Shown here piece by piece: positions 39,996 to 52,300 of a DNA stretch of 64,000 nt (the stretch's first letter is position 1; each line of letters begins with the position of its first letter). Below the pieces are notes generated by a model. It had not been told where the DNA came from, did not search any database, and saw only the letters and a program-made list of their open reading frames with translations. A program made the translations under genes and the position numbers. This DNA is from Bagarius yarrelli (lineage: Eukaryota > Chordata > Actinopteri > Siluriformes > Sisoridae): positions 11,530,597-11,594,596 of the forward strand of contig VCAZ01000001.1 in NCBI GenBank assembly GCA_005784505.1. The letters run 5' to 3'.

Positions 39996-40739
39996 ATTGT
40001 GGACTCAAATGCTTTTGGCCCAAGTAACACTAGTAATTTGTTTCCTAAATAATCTCTAATAAAACAAAAGCCCAAAAGAACAGATGTGAACGAAATTACA
40101 GCATAAGGTATGTAACATTCTCTAATACATTTTGTCTTTCATAAGCAGAAGACAAAATTAAACACGTTTAACTATAGTCTTGAGGGGCATCTGTTTATGC
40201 ACCCATTACATCCATTATGAATTTTATGCTCCACTGTATTGTTAGACTCAATTTACCTCTTGAACATGCTTTAATTAAAAATATTTCTTGATTAAAAAAT
40301 GTCTTTGTTACCGTATGCCGTTACAGGGTCCTAGGTCTAACACACACTGTATACGCATAAAAATTGGAGTAACTCACTAGTAATAACAATTTTATTAAAC
40401 AATAATTGCAACAATTACAATAACAATAATATTACCATATTTTTGTAACGATGTACACGATGATCACACACTCTTATAAGACATTCCCTGAACAGTGACA
40501 TCCCTACCCACATTCACCGATGTTACCTAATACACTAATGTCCCAGTATTCCTGATTAGTGTAATGTTCTGCTTTACCCAAACACACTCATGTCCTATTC
40601 TACAATAATACTGTCATGTCTCATTGATCTCCCAATAAACCTGTTCTTAAACGTCTGGGTTGACCTGGATATATCCTACACTGTAGATTGCTTTTGTATT
40701 ATTTTATCTTTGTATTTCACTCCAAACTACATGAAGTGC

Positions 40740-41043
40740 AACCTCGTCTCTTAGAGGGCGTTGTGCGCGCCACAGCTAATACTGCATTACTATTGGTCCA
40801 GACTGTGGGTGTGTCTGAGAGAGGTTGTGCTCAAACGTTACCACGGCTACGGCGCGAGCTGCGTTTCGTGACGCGACTTCCGGAAGTTTGTTCAGGCGCT
40901 CGGCAGGCGGCGGGGAGTGGAGAGTTTGACAGCGGCGGACAAACAAGGACGCGTGAAAGGAGACACGTTTACCTTGTCCTCCGTGCGGAGCTCTTCTCCA
41001 GCCTGCCGAGAACTCTGACACTATGGACACGTCGCAACTTCAG
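40740..41043 (+). promoter_or_regulatory. ppara: Likely ppara promoter and first non-coding exon (CpG-rich)
   Basis: This is the most CpG-dense stretch upstream of ppara in an otherwise AT-rich region, with many GCG, CGC and CGG steps between about 40756 and 41035. It has a 12-base ETS-type palindrome at 40876-40887, a CRE-like TGACGCGA beside it, and no TATA box. It ends at CTTCAG|GTATAC, a usable donor at 41044. The next same-strand exon I can identify is the ppara start-codon exon, whose acceptor is at 49058-49059. Calling this exon 1 is inference: the transcription start is not visible and other leader exons could lie between. Confidence 0.65.
40876..40887. promoter_or_regulatory. Palindromic ETS-type site in the ppara promoter
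   Basis: ACTTCCGGAAGT is a perfect 12-base palindrome holding two back-to-back CCGGAAGT cores. It is typical of GABPA/ELK-bound CpG promoters. It lies in the CpG-rich segment about 160 bases before the presumed exon 1 donor. Confidence 0.45.
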
Positions 41044-41579
41044 GTATACGTCTTTAATTTTGAGCTGTGTATTTACAGTGCTGTAGTGTACTATGAGTAG
41101 GCCTGTAGTGTCAATAGCTGCGTACTAACACACATGTCAAAACATACCAGTGTGAGAATGATCACTGAATCAATGTCACTCGCTTTCTCGCCACTAACAG
41201 GATAGAAAATGTTGGTTTGATTTTTTTTTTTTATAATTCCACAACACAGATCTTTGCAACAGCGAGTGCAAAACTTCTCTAACCTGCATCACTGTGCAGG
41301 AAAGTGTTTTCTAAAGGCTTTACTTAGACACATGAATGTTTTTGCCCCCCTGAGTTTGTATCACCTTAATACCTAAGACCACTCTGGAGTTCTCATTACA
41401 TAACACCATGTCTGTGTTCCTGTGATTGCTTCTCCAGCATTTCTTTTCTACACATCACTTATCGCACATTCACATCTACTTAGATTCACAGCCTGGAGCC
41501 ATGATCCATATTGTGAAAATAAGGAGGCACTTTACGTTTTGTTACTACAAACTAACAGAATAGGGGTTTTTTTTTTGGT

Positions 41580-41775
41580 CTAGTCAAGTCACCTTTATTT
41601 ATATAGCGCTTTTTAACTATAGAAACTGTGCCAAAGCAACTTTACATAATCAAATCAAATAAGACAATATTAAAACTCACTAAAAACCACACAGTTTAGT
41701 TTAACTCGTATCTCTAAATTGAGAGTCCTCAACTAAGCAAGCCAGAGGCGACAGCGGCAATGATTTAAAACTCCA
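41580..41775. repeat. Interspersed repeat, copy C
   Basis: A diverged copy: CCTTTATTTATATAGCGC, GTGCCAAAGCAACTTTACAT, AAGCAAGCCAGAGGCGACAG. It lies at the start of the presumed ppara intron 1. Confidence 0.55.
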
Positions 41776-43117
41776 TCTGCTTCAGTCAAATAACACTTCT
41801 AAGCATTCAGTCAGCATTTTTTACACAACTATGTACAGTATTAATGCTTAGTCCGAGCAAAAAAAATTATTAATTATAAAATAATTAAACTGGCGATGTG
41901 TAATAAGCTTTCATTTCTGAATATTTTTCATATCAGAAACACCAAAAGATGAATTAATGAAAGATACACTGCACTCTGACATCATCTCTAACATTTTTAT
42001 CTCCATACTTTGTCAGATAACAATGAGAACTACAATATTAATATAAAGCAGAAATAACAAATAAAAAGTAATGTTAACACTTCAACACCAAATCACCAGT
42101 TATTGATTCACTTCAGATTGACAGAGAAGCCACACACACATTCACACACTGTATGTATTTATTTCTAACAAATATCATGTTATTCACCACACTGGCAAAC
42201 AGACTGTGTGCTAGAATAGTAGACAAGTTGTGATTATGCTTAAGGAGAAAGTTAATTTGAAACAGATTGTGTGAAGAGAAGAATCTTGGAAAGCGTTTCT
42301 TTGCTCTACTATATACAATGGGTCCAAACCTGTGAAAACAATATTAACACACTTCAGTTTTACAGTTTTTGTTACTGATTTTATTTGTTATAACAACTTA
42401 GGTAAAAAGAAAAAAAATTTAAGATTCTTAGTATTTGGGTTAACTTTTTTTGTATGTACTTTGCTTGCCAGTATATAACAAGCCAAAAGATGAACAAAAT
42501 AGTGCTACTATTGTGACTAGATAAAAATGAGTTATTGATCGATTATAACCTTATTATATGCAGTGCAAAGCTGATTGATTGTACCAACGTTTGTCTATAT
42601 GTTTATATCTATATATTATATATACATGTACTGTTTATACGTAATATATATACTATACTGTATGAGCAGGTTTTGCCATTCCACTTTATTTGTAAAGTCA
42701 TTTTTTTTAATTCTGTAGGTTTTGCCATTCCACTTTAATCAGTAAAGTCATTTTTTTTTAATTCTGTTTTGAACCAAATCAGATTTTTTTTTGAGCTTTA
42801 GGATCTTTATGATAAAATGATTACGAGGAACAGATGATTTTCTCTTTTTTTGTGTGTGTATGTGTGTGTGGACTATCTTTAGTGACAGAAAACAGTTGCT
42901 TTAGTTGAAGGTGGAGTACATTCTGATTGGGGGGATTTACACAGGACCTGTCTTTATTCCGGCTGAAGTAAAATGTGGTAGTGTAATTAAAGGACTGTCA
43001 GGGACGGTCTCTAAAAACATTGTAAATTCATTGTAGATGTAGAAAATGTCCTCTCTCTGACCTCAGCTTGCGAAGGCGAAATATATAAAGAAATTAATTT
43101 TATCGTGCTGTCATCTG

Positions 43118-43305
43118 TGAGGGAAAGGGTATTTGGACTGATGATTGAAAGATGTTGGGTTCGATTCTCAGCATCACCTGGCTGCCACTGCTGGGCCCCT
43201 GAGGAAAGCCCTAAACACTCAAATACTCAAACAGAAAAATAAGATAAATGTAAGTTACTCTGTTTTAGAATGTCTGCCAAATCACAGAAAATGTCAGTTA
43301 AAAAT
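43118..43305 (+). repeat. SINE-like element
   Basis: It carries a B-box-like GGGTTCGATTC near 43159 and then CTGCCACTGCTGGGCCCCTG. Its tail ACTCTG..AGAATGTCTGCCAAAT matches the common fish tail of the form GCTCTGGATAAGGGCGTCTGCC. A tail-only relative is at 45.6 kb. Confidence 0.5.
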
Positions 43306-44653
43306 GTGTATGTGACTAAAATAAGAGTTTTAATAACAGATCATCCAGATTTACAGTTGACAATTTTTTGTCTGTTTATTCAAGTCCATACATGCCACAG
43401 AGTTTAGTTTGCTATGCAGCAGTGTGCAAGGCTCACTGCATTTTGTTTGCCTTTTTGGCATCTTTCTCTTTTTTCTCAATTATTCTCCCTCTCATTCAGG
43501 TTCTTTGATTCCTTCGTGCTTTGTAAGACTTTGCTCTGGCAGGCATGAGAACGAACACTGTAGTTTGCAATCTGAGCTGTCTAATCAAGCCATTCTCTTA
43601 GCTATCTTACTCTCGCTCTCTCGCTCTGTACTATTAAACCTACTTGTTTTTAAACACCTACCCCCTTAAACAGGACTTTCTGGTTGTGCTAACTGCCCCC
43701 TTTGCCTGTCTGCTCCTGCATGTCAACACATATTTGTTACTATACGTATGGTGGCTACACTTGCATTCCTATCGATAAGTATATAAGCGTGTGCACTCCT
43801 TTGTTTGCACACTCTTGTAGGATCACGTCATCATAAAAGTAGGTTAAGTTTATGGTGGCAAATTGCGCTTGGGTGTTTGCTTCATGAAATTAATTTGAAC
43901 AAGTCAGGTTTTTGAGTGACATTAGTCATTAATTATCCAGACTCACCCATAACTGCTTTACTGGTACAGCTTGGCGTCTTCGAGTGTTGACATAGTTGAT
44001 GTACGGGATGCTGTGGAAAACGGAAAATGGTACCGTAATCTCTGATAATGTTCTGTGACACTTTGGTTCAATTGATAGCTATAATGATCATGTCAAACTG
44101 ATTATACTTTGTAGCATAACACACTAATTAGCTAATGATTTATGTGTAATGGAGTATAGGAACATTAAGCCTGAGGACTGGAGATGTAAATCACTGTAAA
44201 TGGGGTGTGGATGTTGAAAAATCTGTTTCTATTCTATTTGTTTCTATTCTATTCTTCTCCCAAAAAAGTGTCAATATCAAATACATTTTCAGTCGTTACT
44301 CAGCAATTACCAAAATATGTGATATATAAACATCTATATAAAAATACGTATTTATTAATATCTATGACACATTAGCATATTTTCTAAACATTGTCATACA
44401 AGATTACAGCTAGTGTCCTCATATGCCACAGCTAAGCTTTAAAGTGTATTAGTGATGTCGACAGTACTAGATTATGACAAGCCCTCCCTTAAAAAGTGCA
44501 CTGGAAAATGTAACAGGACCCCTACAGCTGTCCAGCAATCTGTAGCATTTGCTGCAATGCTCTGGCCGTGTTAAAGCTTTCACTACAAACCCAGATGAAT
44601 ACAAATTACAAAAAAAAATCAAATGAGAGAACTGTAATACCTTCTGTTTCAGT

Positions 44654-44702
44654 TTGTGTGTGTGTGTGTGTGTGTGTCTGTGTGTGTGTGTGTCTGTGTG
44701 TC
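44654..44702. repeat. (TG)n microsatellite, interrupted
   Basis: A TG array with two TC interruptions, in presumed ppara intron 1. Confidence 0.9.
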
Positions 44703-45619
44703 TTTGCCAGGTGAAACTGGATGCAATGGAAAAAAGCTATTCTGGTTTGGTAGCTTTTGTTTTCAATTTGGCTGACTGACTAACAAGGTGCAACTCTGGT
44801 ATGTGTAAAAAAAAAAAAGCAAAGACGTCCTTCAAAGAAAGGACAAGATATGCAAGTTCATTTCTCTGATTGTTTTATGCCTCCGTTTTAAACAGAATAA
44901 CTTTTTTTGTGTATATCACTCTGTAAACCCTGGGTAGATCACCTTTTCTGCATTAAATAGTTTAAATCTAAGCGCTTATATCAGATGATGACTTGGGGTA
45001 ATTTGCGAAGATTTTATACAGCCACTGGTTCTAACCCAAAAGTCCTGAGTGTTATTATCTGTGCCAAAACTAGTCCCAGGGCTAGGATTATACACAAGAA
45101 GCTATTTGATCCTATGCATGTCTGTGTCTTGTGTCAGAAGATTAGTGCATATACTTAAGGCACACATATGAACAAAAGCTCACTTAACAAGGTATGAATG
45201 GAGTTTTTATTACACTCATCTTCCTCACATCTTTCAATAAGGATTAAAAGTGTTTCAGCAATTCTGTTTCATTGCCATATTATACCACAGCGTTGTTAAA
45301 GTCTTGTTTGTAATTTATGCAAAATATACATGACTTTGTATTATTGTGTGTAATTGTTTGATGTGGAGATGTTTAGATGTGAATATTTAAAAAAGTGTAA
45401 AGCTGATTGACTAAACACACCTGCAATCAGCAAATAGTTAAAATACAAAAGAAACAAATGAAATTAGGGATTATAAATTATGCCTGGTGCCAAACAATAT
45501 TTACATCTACCATTATTATTAATTTTCCTATTTTTAATTTTGCAAAAATTAAGCATCATGTGAGGCATTGTGACTTTTAGACCAGACCAGCTTTTGTTTT
45601 TTATTGCTCAGTTGTATAA

Positions 45620-45685
45620 AAAAGAAAAAGTTGCTCTAGATAAGGGCGTCTGCCAGATGTTGGTAATGTAAATGTAAGTGTATAT
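45620..45685 (+). repeat. SINE tail fragment
   Basis: GTTGCTCTAGATAAGGGCGT followed by CTGCCAGATG and a GTAAATGTAAG end. This is the common fish SINE/LINE 3' tail. Confidence 0.55.
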
Positions 45686-46789
45686 GTTTTACCAGAGTTG
45701 AGTCAGTCGGGTGTAACTGTTTTATTAGTAAACTGGTAGAATGAAAATCCACTTATCAAACATTTTCTTAGAATTTATGTATAAACAAATAAATGATTTT
45801 ATTGCCACCGTTCTGATTAAAAATGAGTCAGGACACTTTTGGCTTTCAGGTTAGTATGGTTTTCTTTCTGTTAAATAACTTTACACTGAATTTTGGTGGT
45901 GAGGTGTAGTTTTACATTTTTAAAATTTAGATGCATCTTAGAGAGCAGAAATGAATTTTATTTCACTATTAACTTTAACGTTATAGACATTTGTGTAAAT
46001 AATAGCCTTTTATAGTTTTTTTTAAAAACACATTCAATAAGCCATTAACCTTCATAGTGCAAAGAAATCCAATGCTGGACAAAGTCACTATGTCACAGGT
46101 TGAAGTTCTGTTTGATTAAAAAAAACTATAATACAGTTCAAGGGCTACTGTGTGTAAATTAATTGCAGTATGTAACATATCAGGGCAGTGAATGAGTTTA
46201 GAAAGACTCGTCATGGGTCTAGGGACACGCACATACTAAAAAAGTTACCGCATGACAAAGCAGTTCCCTAAACTTTGCACTCACATGATTAGTAGGGTGG
46301 AAAAACAATAGCTGAATTGTCACCTTAACACAGTTTGACATTAAGGAAAGGATTTAAATAAGTGTCTTTATTGTATTCTTTATTTTTTTTACAAGCAGAG
46401 CTTTAAAAATACAGCCAGCAACCCTGCTTATAGATGAATGTGTTTTCTACCTTGTAAAGACTCAGTGTACAGCAGAATATAACTAATAAGAAATAATAAA
46501 AATGTTTGGCTCTTACGCAAACTTGTGTGGCCATTTTTTTAGACGTATAAGAATGCGAATTAACCACACAGAAAGTTTTTAGTTTCTGCTTTCAGTATCA
46601 TCTGTATGTATGTACACATATTGCATGCAATACATTGACGTCTCACACTATTGTCATTTATTAGATATCGCTTACAATATGAAAAGGTTGTATTCAATGC
46701 AAGAACCAAAAGAGTTTTTTTCTTTAATTTTAGCTTTAAATTTACATCGTTATAATTACAAATGCTTTTGAACTTAATTTTTAATGTTC

Positions 46790-47035
46790 AAGGAGCTTTA
46801 TAGTCATTTCAACCATATATAGCAGATGCAGTACACAGTGAGATGAAATAACATTTCTCCAAGATCCCCTGGTGCTACACAAAACATAGAATTCCACAAA
46901 CAACAAAACAACAAAGAGCCACTAAACAGGATAGACATAAAGTGCATGTGTGCAATAAACAATACAAACATAACAAAGATAGTGCAAAAAGACAATAAAG
47001 AACGGAACATAACGCAATAGCACCAACCATATCTT
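46790..47035 (-). repeat. Second copy of the GTAGCACC repeat family
   Basis: Read on the minus strand it contains TTTTGTGTAGCACCAGGGGA, GTTATTTCATCTCACTGTGT and ATCTGCTATATATGG, matching the copy at 760-948. It lies in presumed ppara intron 1. Confidence 0.55.
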
Positions 47036-47142
47036 AAGATGAGGTATACATAAAATAACAGAATTGTGCAATTTTCTTTCAGATTTGAGTGAATATGAGT
47101 GCATATGGCATACATACGAAATTTGAATGAAATACTAAATAA

Positions 47143-47402
47143 AAAAATAAATAGTGTTATTTTGTCACATGTACTTTTTTACAGCACAGTGAAATTCTTT
47201 TTTCGTGTCTCCCATCTTGGTGGGTTGGGGTCAAGGCGCAGGGTTGACTATGATGCAGTGCCACTGAGGCAGGAAGGGTTAAGGGTTTTGCTCAGGAGCC
47301 CAACAGTGGTTGGCTTGCTGGTGGTGGGGCTTGAGCCCAGGTTTTCCTGGTCTTCAGACCAGTAACATAGCGCCTTAACCATTTGAGCCACCACTGCCCC
47401 CC
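47143..47402 (-). repeat. tRNA-derived SINE-like element
   Basis: On the minus strand the head is GGCTCAAATGGTTAAGGCGC followed by a TGGTCTGAAGACCAGG stem and a B-box-like GGGCTCAAGCCCC. The body contains GAGCAAAACCCTTAACCC and ends in CACTGTGCTGTAAAAAAG. The head folds like a tRNA. It is distinct from the 1374 family. Confidence 0.6.
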
Positions 47403-47537
47403 TACTAGAACGAATTAACTGATTTACCTAAACAATTTTACCAAACTAATATGTTGCTCTAAACAGTGGGTTAAACATAAACCTTTACCTCTAATTTTTT
47501 TATACATATGTTATTATAGTTCTAGAGTAGCCGGTAT

Positions 47538-47950
47538 ACACTATATGAACAAAAATCTAGTATAAATATAAATATAAAATATAATATAAATATAGTATCC
47601 CTATTTCTCTTACATTAACCTACCCACTATTAAAAAGTTTTTTCCACTAGCATGGTTTGAGATTTGTGTTGATTCAGCCACAATAGTATTATTAGGACCA
47701 GGTACTAATGTTAAAGGAGAAGTTCTTTTCTGCAGTTGGTTTTTCAGTTCACCCCAAAGGTGTTCGTTGGGGTTGGAGTTAGGGCTCAGAACATTTAAAT
47801 TGTTTTACTCCAACCATAACACGCTATGCCTTTTAATTAAGTTCTAAAGCTATGTGTACAGGAATCATGCTAGAACAGTTCTACTTAATCCCAGTAAAGG
47901 GAAATCTTTATGCCAGACAACTGTGGGCTTTGTGGCAACATATTGAATCT
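47538..47950. mobile_element. Tc1/mariner-type MITE, copy 1
   Basis: It opens ACACTATATGAACAAAAAT and later has CCCAAAGGTGTTCGTTGGGG, CAGTAAAGGGAAATC and GGGCTTTGTGGCAACA. These blocks recur at 49.45-49.74 and 59.33-59.71 kb. Confidence 0.5.
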
Positions 47951-48029
47951 TTATACACTATGTACAATAGACAGAAATAAAGAGTAACTACAAGGTTAAG
48001 GAAAGTCACTATTTTGCAAAAGATAGTGG

Positions 48030-48245
48030 CTGTTCAGGTGGTTTTGGCATTTTGACCATGCACAGTTCAATGGTCCTGGGTGTAAATTCTGAGCTTGGGT
48101 TGCCGTCTGAGTGAACTGAAGTTTTGCATGTTCCCTGTGTGTGTTTACATGGGTACTTGGTAACTTGGCAAATTATTAAATTGCCTGTAGTCTTCTCTTG
48201 GGCTAGACTCTGGATTCACTGTGACCCTGACCAGGATACATATCT
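48030..48245 (+). repeat. SINE-like repeat fragment
   Basis: The order of blocks (GGTCCTGGGTGTAAATTCTG, GAGCTTGGGTTGCCGTCTG, TTTTGCATGTTCCCTGTG, TCACTGTGACCCTGACCAGG) matches a fish repeat related to, but distinct from, the one at 1374. Confidence 0.45.
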
Positions 48246-49059
48246 CAATTTTCTGGCTGGTGATTAAATACTCCCTCATTGTGTCATCACTAGGGAAGGT
48301 GATGACATTATGTGTCCCTGGTTATGGGGGTCATGTCCCACTAAGTCACTCGGTTGCTTTTTTCTAGGACAAACAAATATCTCCTGTGTCACCAGCAGAT
48401 CTGTATACTTCTCTATTTTTTGTGCTTTCTTCTTAGACAATTACCCTCATTGACATAATTTGTTTGGTTCTTTTTTTAAAAGTAACAAAATAAGAAAGTG
48501 AATAAGCATCAGTTTATTTGATAACTCTTCAGCCCAAATTTGGATTTCTTAAATAAAATGTTGTAAATGTCTTCTCCTACACTGTCCTACACGTCTTATG
48601 GCCAAATACTCCATGCATAAACTTTTTAGGATCGTTGACGCACTTTATTAGTGTTGTACATTTTCACTGTGTGTACATGCCTAAACATTGTGTGGTGTGG
48701 TTGCCAGATGTAAATCTACTTGGCTTATGCTGACCCATAGAGACCTGTGTCTTGTGCTTTAGACACACTTTCATAATCCTGGCCTCATCTGAGTTGGCTG
48801 CTCAATTCCTCCATTAGACAGACACAACCCAGACACTCCAATAAGGAGATTTTGAGTGGACACCTCCCAAGATAAGTACAGATTTGAATAGAGATATATA
48901 CTCCTGAAAATGGTAAATAGTCAGCAGTTTTGAATTTTGTCCCTAATTTGTTTTATTCAATGTGGAGTAGTTATGATGAACGCTTAAATCAGGTTTGGTT
49001 TATGCTTACTGAGGTTACGCTACAGAAACATAATTGTTTCTATGTGTCTCTGTGTGCAG

Positions 49060-49100
49060 GCTGATGTGTGAGTTGGCTTCACACCTAGTCCACCATCAAC
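49060..49100 (+). other. ppara: ppara 5' leader segment in the start-codon exon
   Basis: This is the 41-nt untranslated part of the exon, after the acceptor at 49058-49059. It contains an out-of-frame upstream ATG at 49064 in weak context. An in-frame TAG at 49086 rules out an upstream extension of the main frame. Confidence 0.75.
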
Positions 49101-49305
49101 ATGGTAGACATGGAGAGCCCCTACAGTCCTCCGTCTCCTCTGGAGGACTCTGTGATTAATATTCCACTCTACAGGGACTTTGTGGGCACTGAGGACCTAC
49201 AGGACATCTCAGAGTCTATTAGTGAAGAGGCGCTCAGCAATCTGGATGTGTCTGAGTATCACTCATCCGGTCTGTGCTCCAGCTCAGAGAGCTCCACGGT
49301 GCCAG
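49101..49305 (+). CDS. ppara: ppara coding exon 1 (A/B domain)
   Basis: This exon codes for residues 1-68 plus the first base of codon 69. It holds the acidic, Ser-rich N-terminal activation region (PSPLEDS, EDLQDISESISEEAL). The full exon starts at 49060 after a TGTGTGCAG acceptor, leaving 41 nt of leader before the ATG. The donor is CAG|GTAGGA. Confidence 0.93.
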
Positions 49306-52300
49306 GTAGGAACAATGAGACAATGACTTGGTGTCTGTTTCATATTGACCAATTGGCTAGTATTCTCATACATTAACTCTAAAAAAAGACAAATATTGCC
49401 TGCAATACAGTATGAATTGTCTGTATTAAAGTGAGTTTAATGCGAAGGTATGGAGTGCATTAGGTGTTCCAGTTGGGTGTTTAATGGGGTTGTGGCCTTC
49501 GTTAGGATTGAGGTCAAGGTATTTCTGGGGATTTCTGGAGCTCAGGAGCTTTGTGCACAGGGGCATTGTCATGTCAGAACAGTGCTTGGTCTTAGTTTCT
49601 TGTCTCCCACATTAGTAAAAACAATCTAATGCTACATCATAAGGAAGCATTCCAGCTGTGTTTATAACTTTGTGGCAACAGTTTAAGGAAAACACTCAGA
49701 AAGTGCTGAATATGCCTGTAGTGTGTCCACAATAGGGGCTGATAGGCATGACTCCACCATGCAGAAAAGGCAGTTATGCAAAGGAAAAAACCCTCATAAA
49801 TCACAGCTGCGAAGCAAGACCCAGTGTGTGCGGCACCTAGCCAACCTAATGACAAAAGAAATATTCAATTGGTATTTAACAATAAGTTGGAAGCATAGCC
49901 GTTATATAAGTAACAAGGAAATGTTACAACCATACAGGTTTACATGTTACAGCATTTTGCACAATATTGTTTTTTAACAGCTACAGATTTCAGTTTTTGA
50001 TCATTAAGTATTAAATGATTCATTGCAAATCTTGTAACACTATAACACAATTTTACAGTTAGTACTGGTGCATCTTTCCAAACAACATTAGGCATTGAAA
50101 AAGTGAAAATGTAGCTCATTATAACCTAGGGGAAGATTTAGATATGCATTCTGCAACTAGCATTCTAACAAGTTTTTGTATAAAATTCATAAGTGTTTTT
50201 CTGCATCATACAGTATATGAGATGGGGTTTTGCTCTTTGCAAATAATAATGTGAGCTTTACTGTCTGGGAAGTAATAAAGTACAAATACTTTGATACTGT
50301 ACTTAAGTAGATTTTTCCAGTATCAGCACTTTACTTCACTATTTCTTTTTCTGACAACTCATCCCATTTTTACACAAATATCTGTATTTTCTATTTATTA
50401 CTGCTCTTGACTTTAGTTTTAATCTGTTTTCGGCATAATCTATATTATTTCTTTTGATTTGCAAGCCTATCATTGCTGTTTTCGCCATTAAATTTAAAAA
50501 AGCACATACAGGTAAATTAGCATTACGTTTTATTGTTATCTATATCTATAATAAGTCATAAGCCAATTCAATGCTTACAATGCTAGTCTTTTTTTATGTT
50601 TCTCAGTATTGTTACCTAAACTCATACGGGTGCACATTTTGCTATGGCATTAACTATAGTGCAGCACAGGTTTGCTAATGTTACTTAGGTAATTAGTGAA
50701 AATTAGTTAACTTACTGAATAAATGATTTGTAAGCTTAACCAGCTCTCATTTTTATTAGAAAAGAAATAAATTTTATTTTTAACTTACGTGCTCGCTGTT
50801 GCCACCAGACGTCTTGAGCTTTCACTAAAAGCGAGTTACTGTATGCATGAACATATGGTACCATTACCATGCAAGAGGTAGATTATTGCAAAAGATGTAT
50901 TTTTTGTTGCTATTTGATGTAATGATGGTGAAATCGTTTTGGCAGAGTGTGCTGAATCTACATTGTGGCTGAACGTTTTACAAAACATACCAGATTAACT
51001 GTATCTAAACATTTATGTGTGTTTGTGCGTAAATAGATGCTCTGACCCCAGCCTCCAGTCCGTCTTCAGGTGTGAGTGGGGTAGTAGCAGGACAGGAAGA
51101 GTTCACCTCTGCTTCTCTGAACTTGGAGTGTCGTGTGTGTGCAGACCGAGCCTCAGGATATCACTACGGTGTTCACGCCTGCGAGGGTTGCAAGGTGAGA
51201 CTTGTTTTGCAAAAAGCGTCCCTGTACTTATTTTGAAATTGAAAACTCTCCATTTGCACAGAAAAAAAAAGTTTTGTGGGTTTTTTTACACTGTAATCGC
51301 CTCTTGAGTTAAAGTTTTATTAGTACAATTTCCCATCCTAATTGAGTGTACATTGTATTCTTCATAATATGCAATACTCATTTACTTAGAACAAACCCCT
51401 AAACCAATGGTATTAAATGTAGTGACGTTTATTTGAATAAAACAGATTATTGTTATTTTAACAGGGCTTTAAGGATGTTAAAAATAATCCATATAGTTTA
51501 AATGCTTGGATGAAAAGAATGTCTGTTGTTGTACTCCTCTATTGGTTAAATGCATATTGTGGGATTCATCTCCAGAGAAAACAGAAACAGGCACACACAC
51601 TCTAACTATTTGCACACACACTCTCGTCTGCTAACGCTCGCATGCACAGACATTTACACAATCGCCACTCGCTGTTTCAGCTGGACGGTCATATCCAGGA
51701 CCCGTGATTAGGCCAGGGAAACCATGTGCAAACTGTCTCTCTGCTGGACTCCAGCCCCCAGACGTTTTGTCCTCAAATCAACCAACACACATGCTCGCAC
51801 ACACATAAACAGTTCTTGGTGTCTCAGTGGACATCCTGCACGCTCTATCATCGCACTTTTGTAACTTCATGGAACTATCTTGGGACAAAGTGGCTAAATA
51901 GAAGTGAAGAAATTTCTGGTTAATGGCCCTCATCTGTGTGCCAGCCAGCCTCCCTCTGAATGTCCACACTGCTGGCTCTGGTTATTGGTGACTAACTGTT
52001 TATTCAGATTGTGAAAGTTGTACTAAGATTGCAAATTGATTTTAAATTGTGTGCTTTAATGACTGGACTTGTCTGGTGTATTAATATATACTGTAGCATT
52101 TTATTTATGAGCAATCCTGATAGAATTCAGGGAGGGTTTTTCAATGGATTTGTGGTCTGAAATCAAAATGATGTAAGTCATAAAAAGACTGTCATTTTTA
52201 TTTAATGCAAAGTCACAAATTTATATCTAGAATGTATTTCCGATTAAGTAAATTGTTCCTTAAGGGATCCTGGGACAATAAAAAGTTTTAGCCTTTACGT

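Larger units (their letters stand above)
41044..49059 (+). other. ppara: Presumed ppara intron 1
   Basis: This is about 8 kb without a supportable coding exon. It holds several interspersed repeats listed separately (41.58, 43.12, 45.62, 46.79, 47.14, 47.54 and 48.03 kb) and a TG array at 44654. The boundaries depend on the first-exon call. Confidence 0.5.

Noticed and set aside
40688..41086. 132-residue open frame across the CpG-rich segment
   Set aside because: It spans the presumed promoter, exon 1 and its splice donor. CpG-rich DNA lacks stop codons, which explains the open frame.
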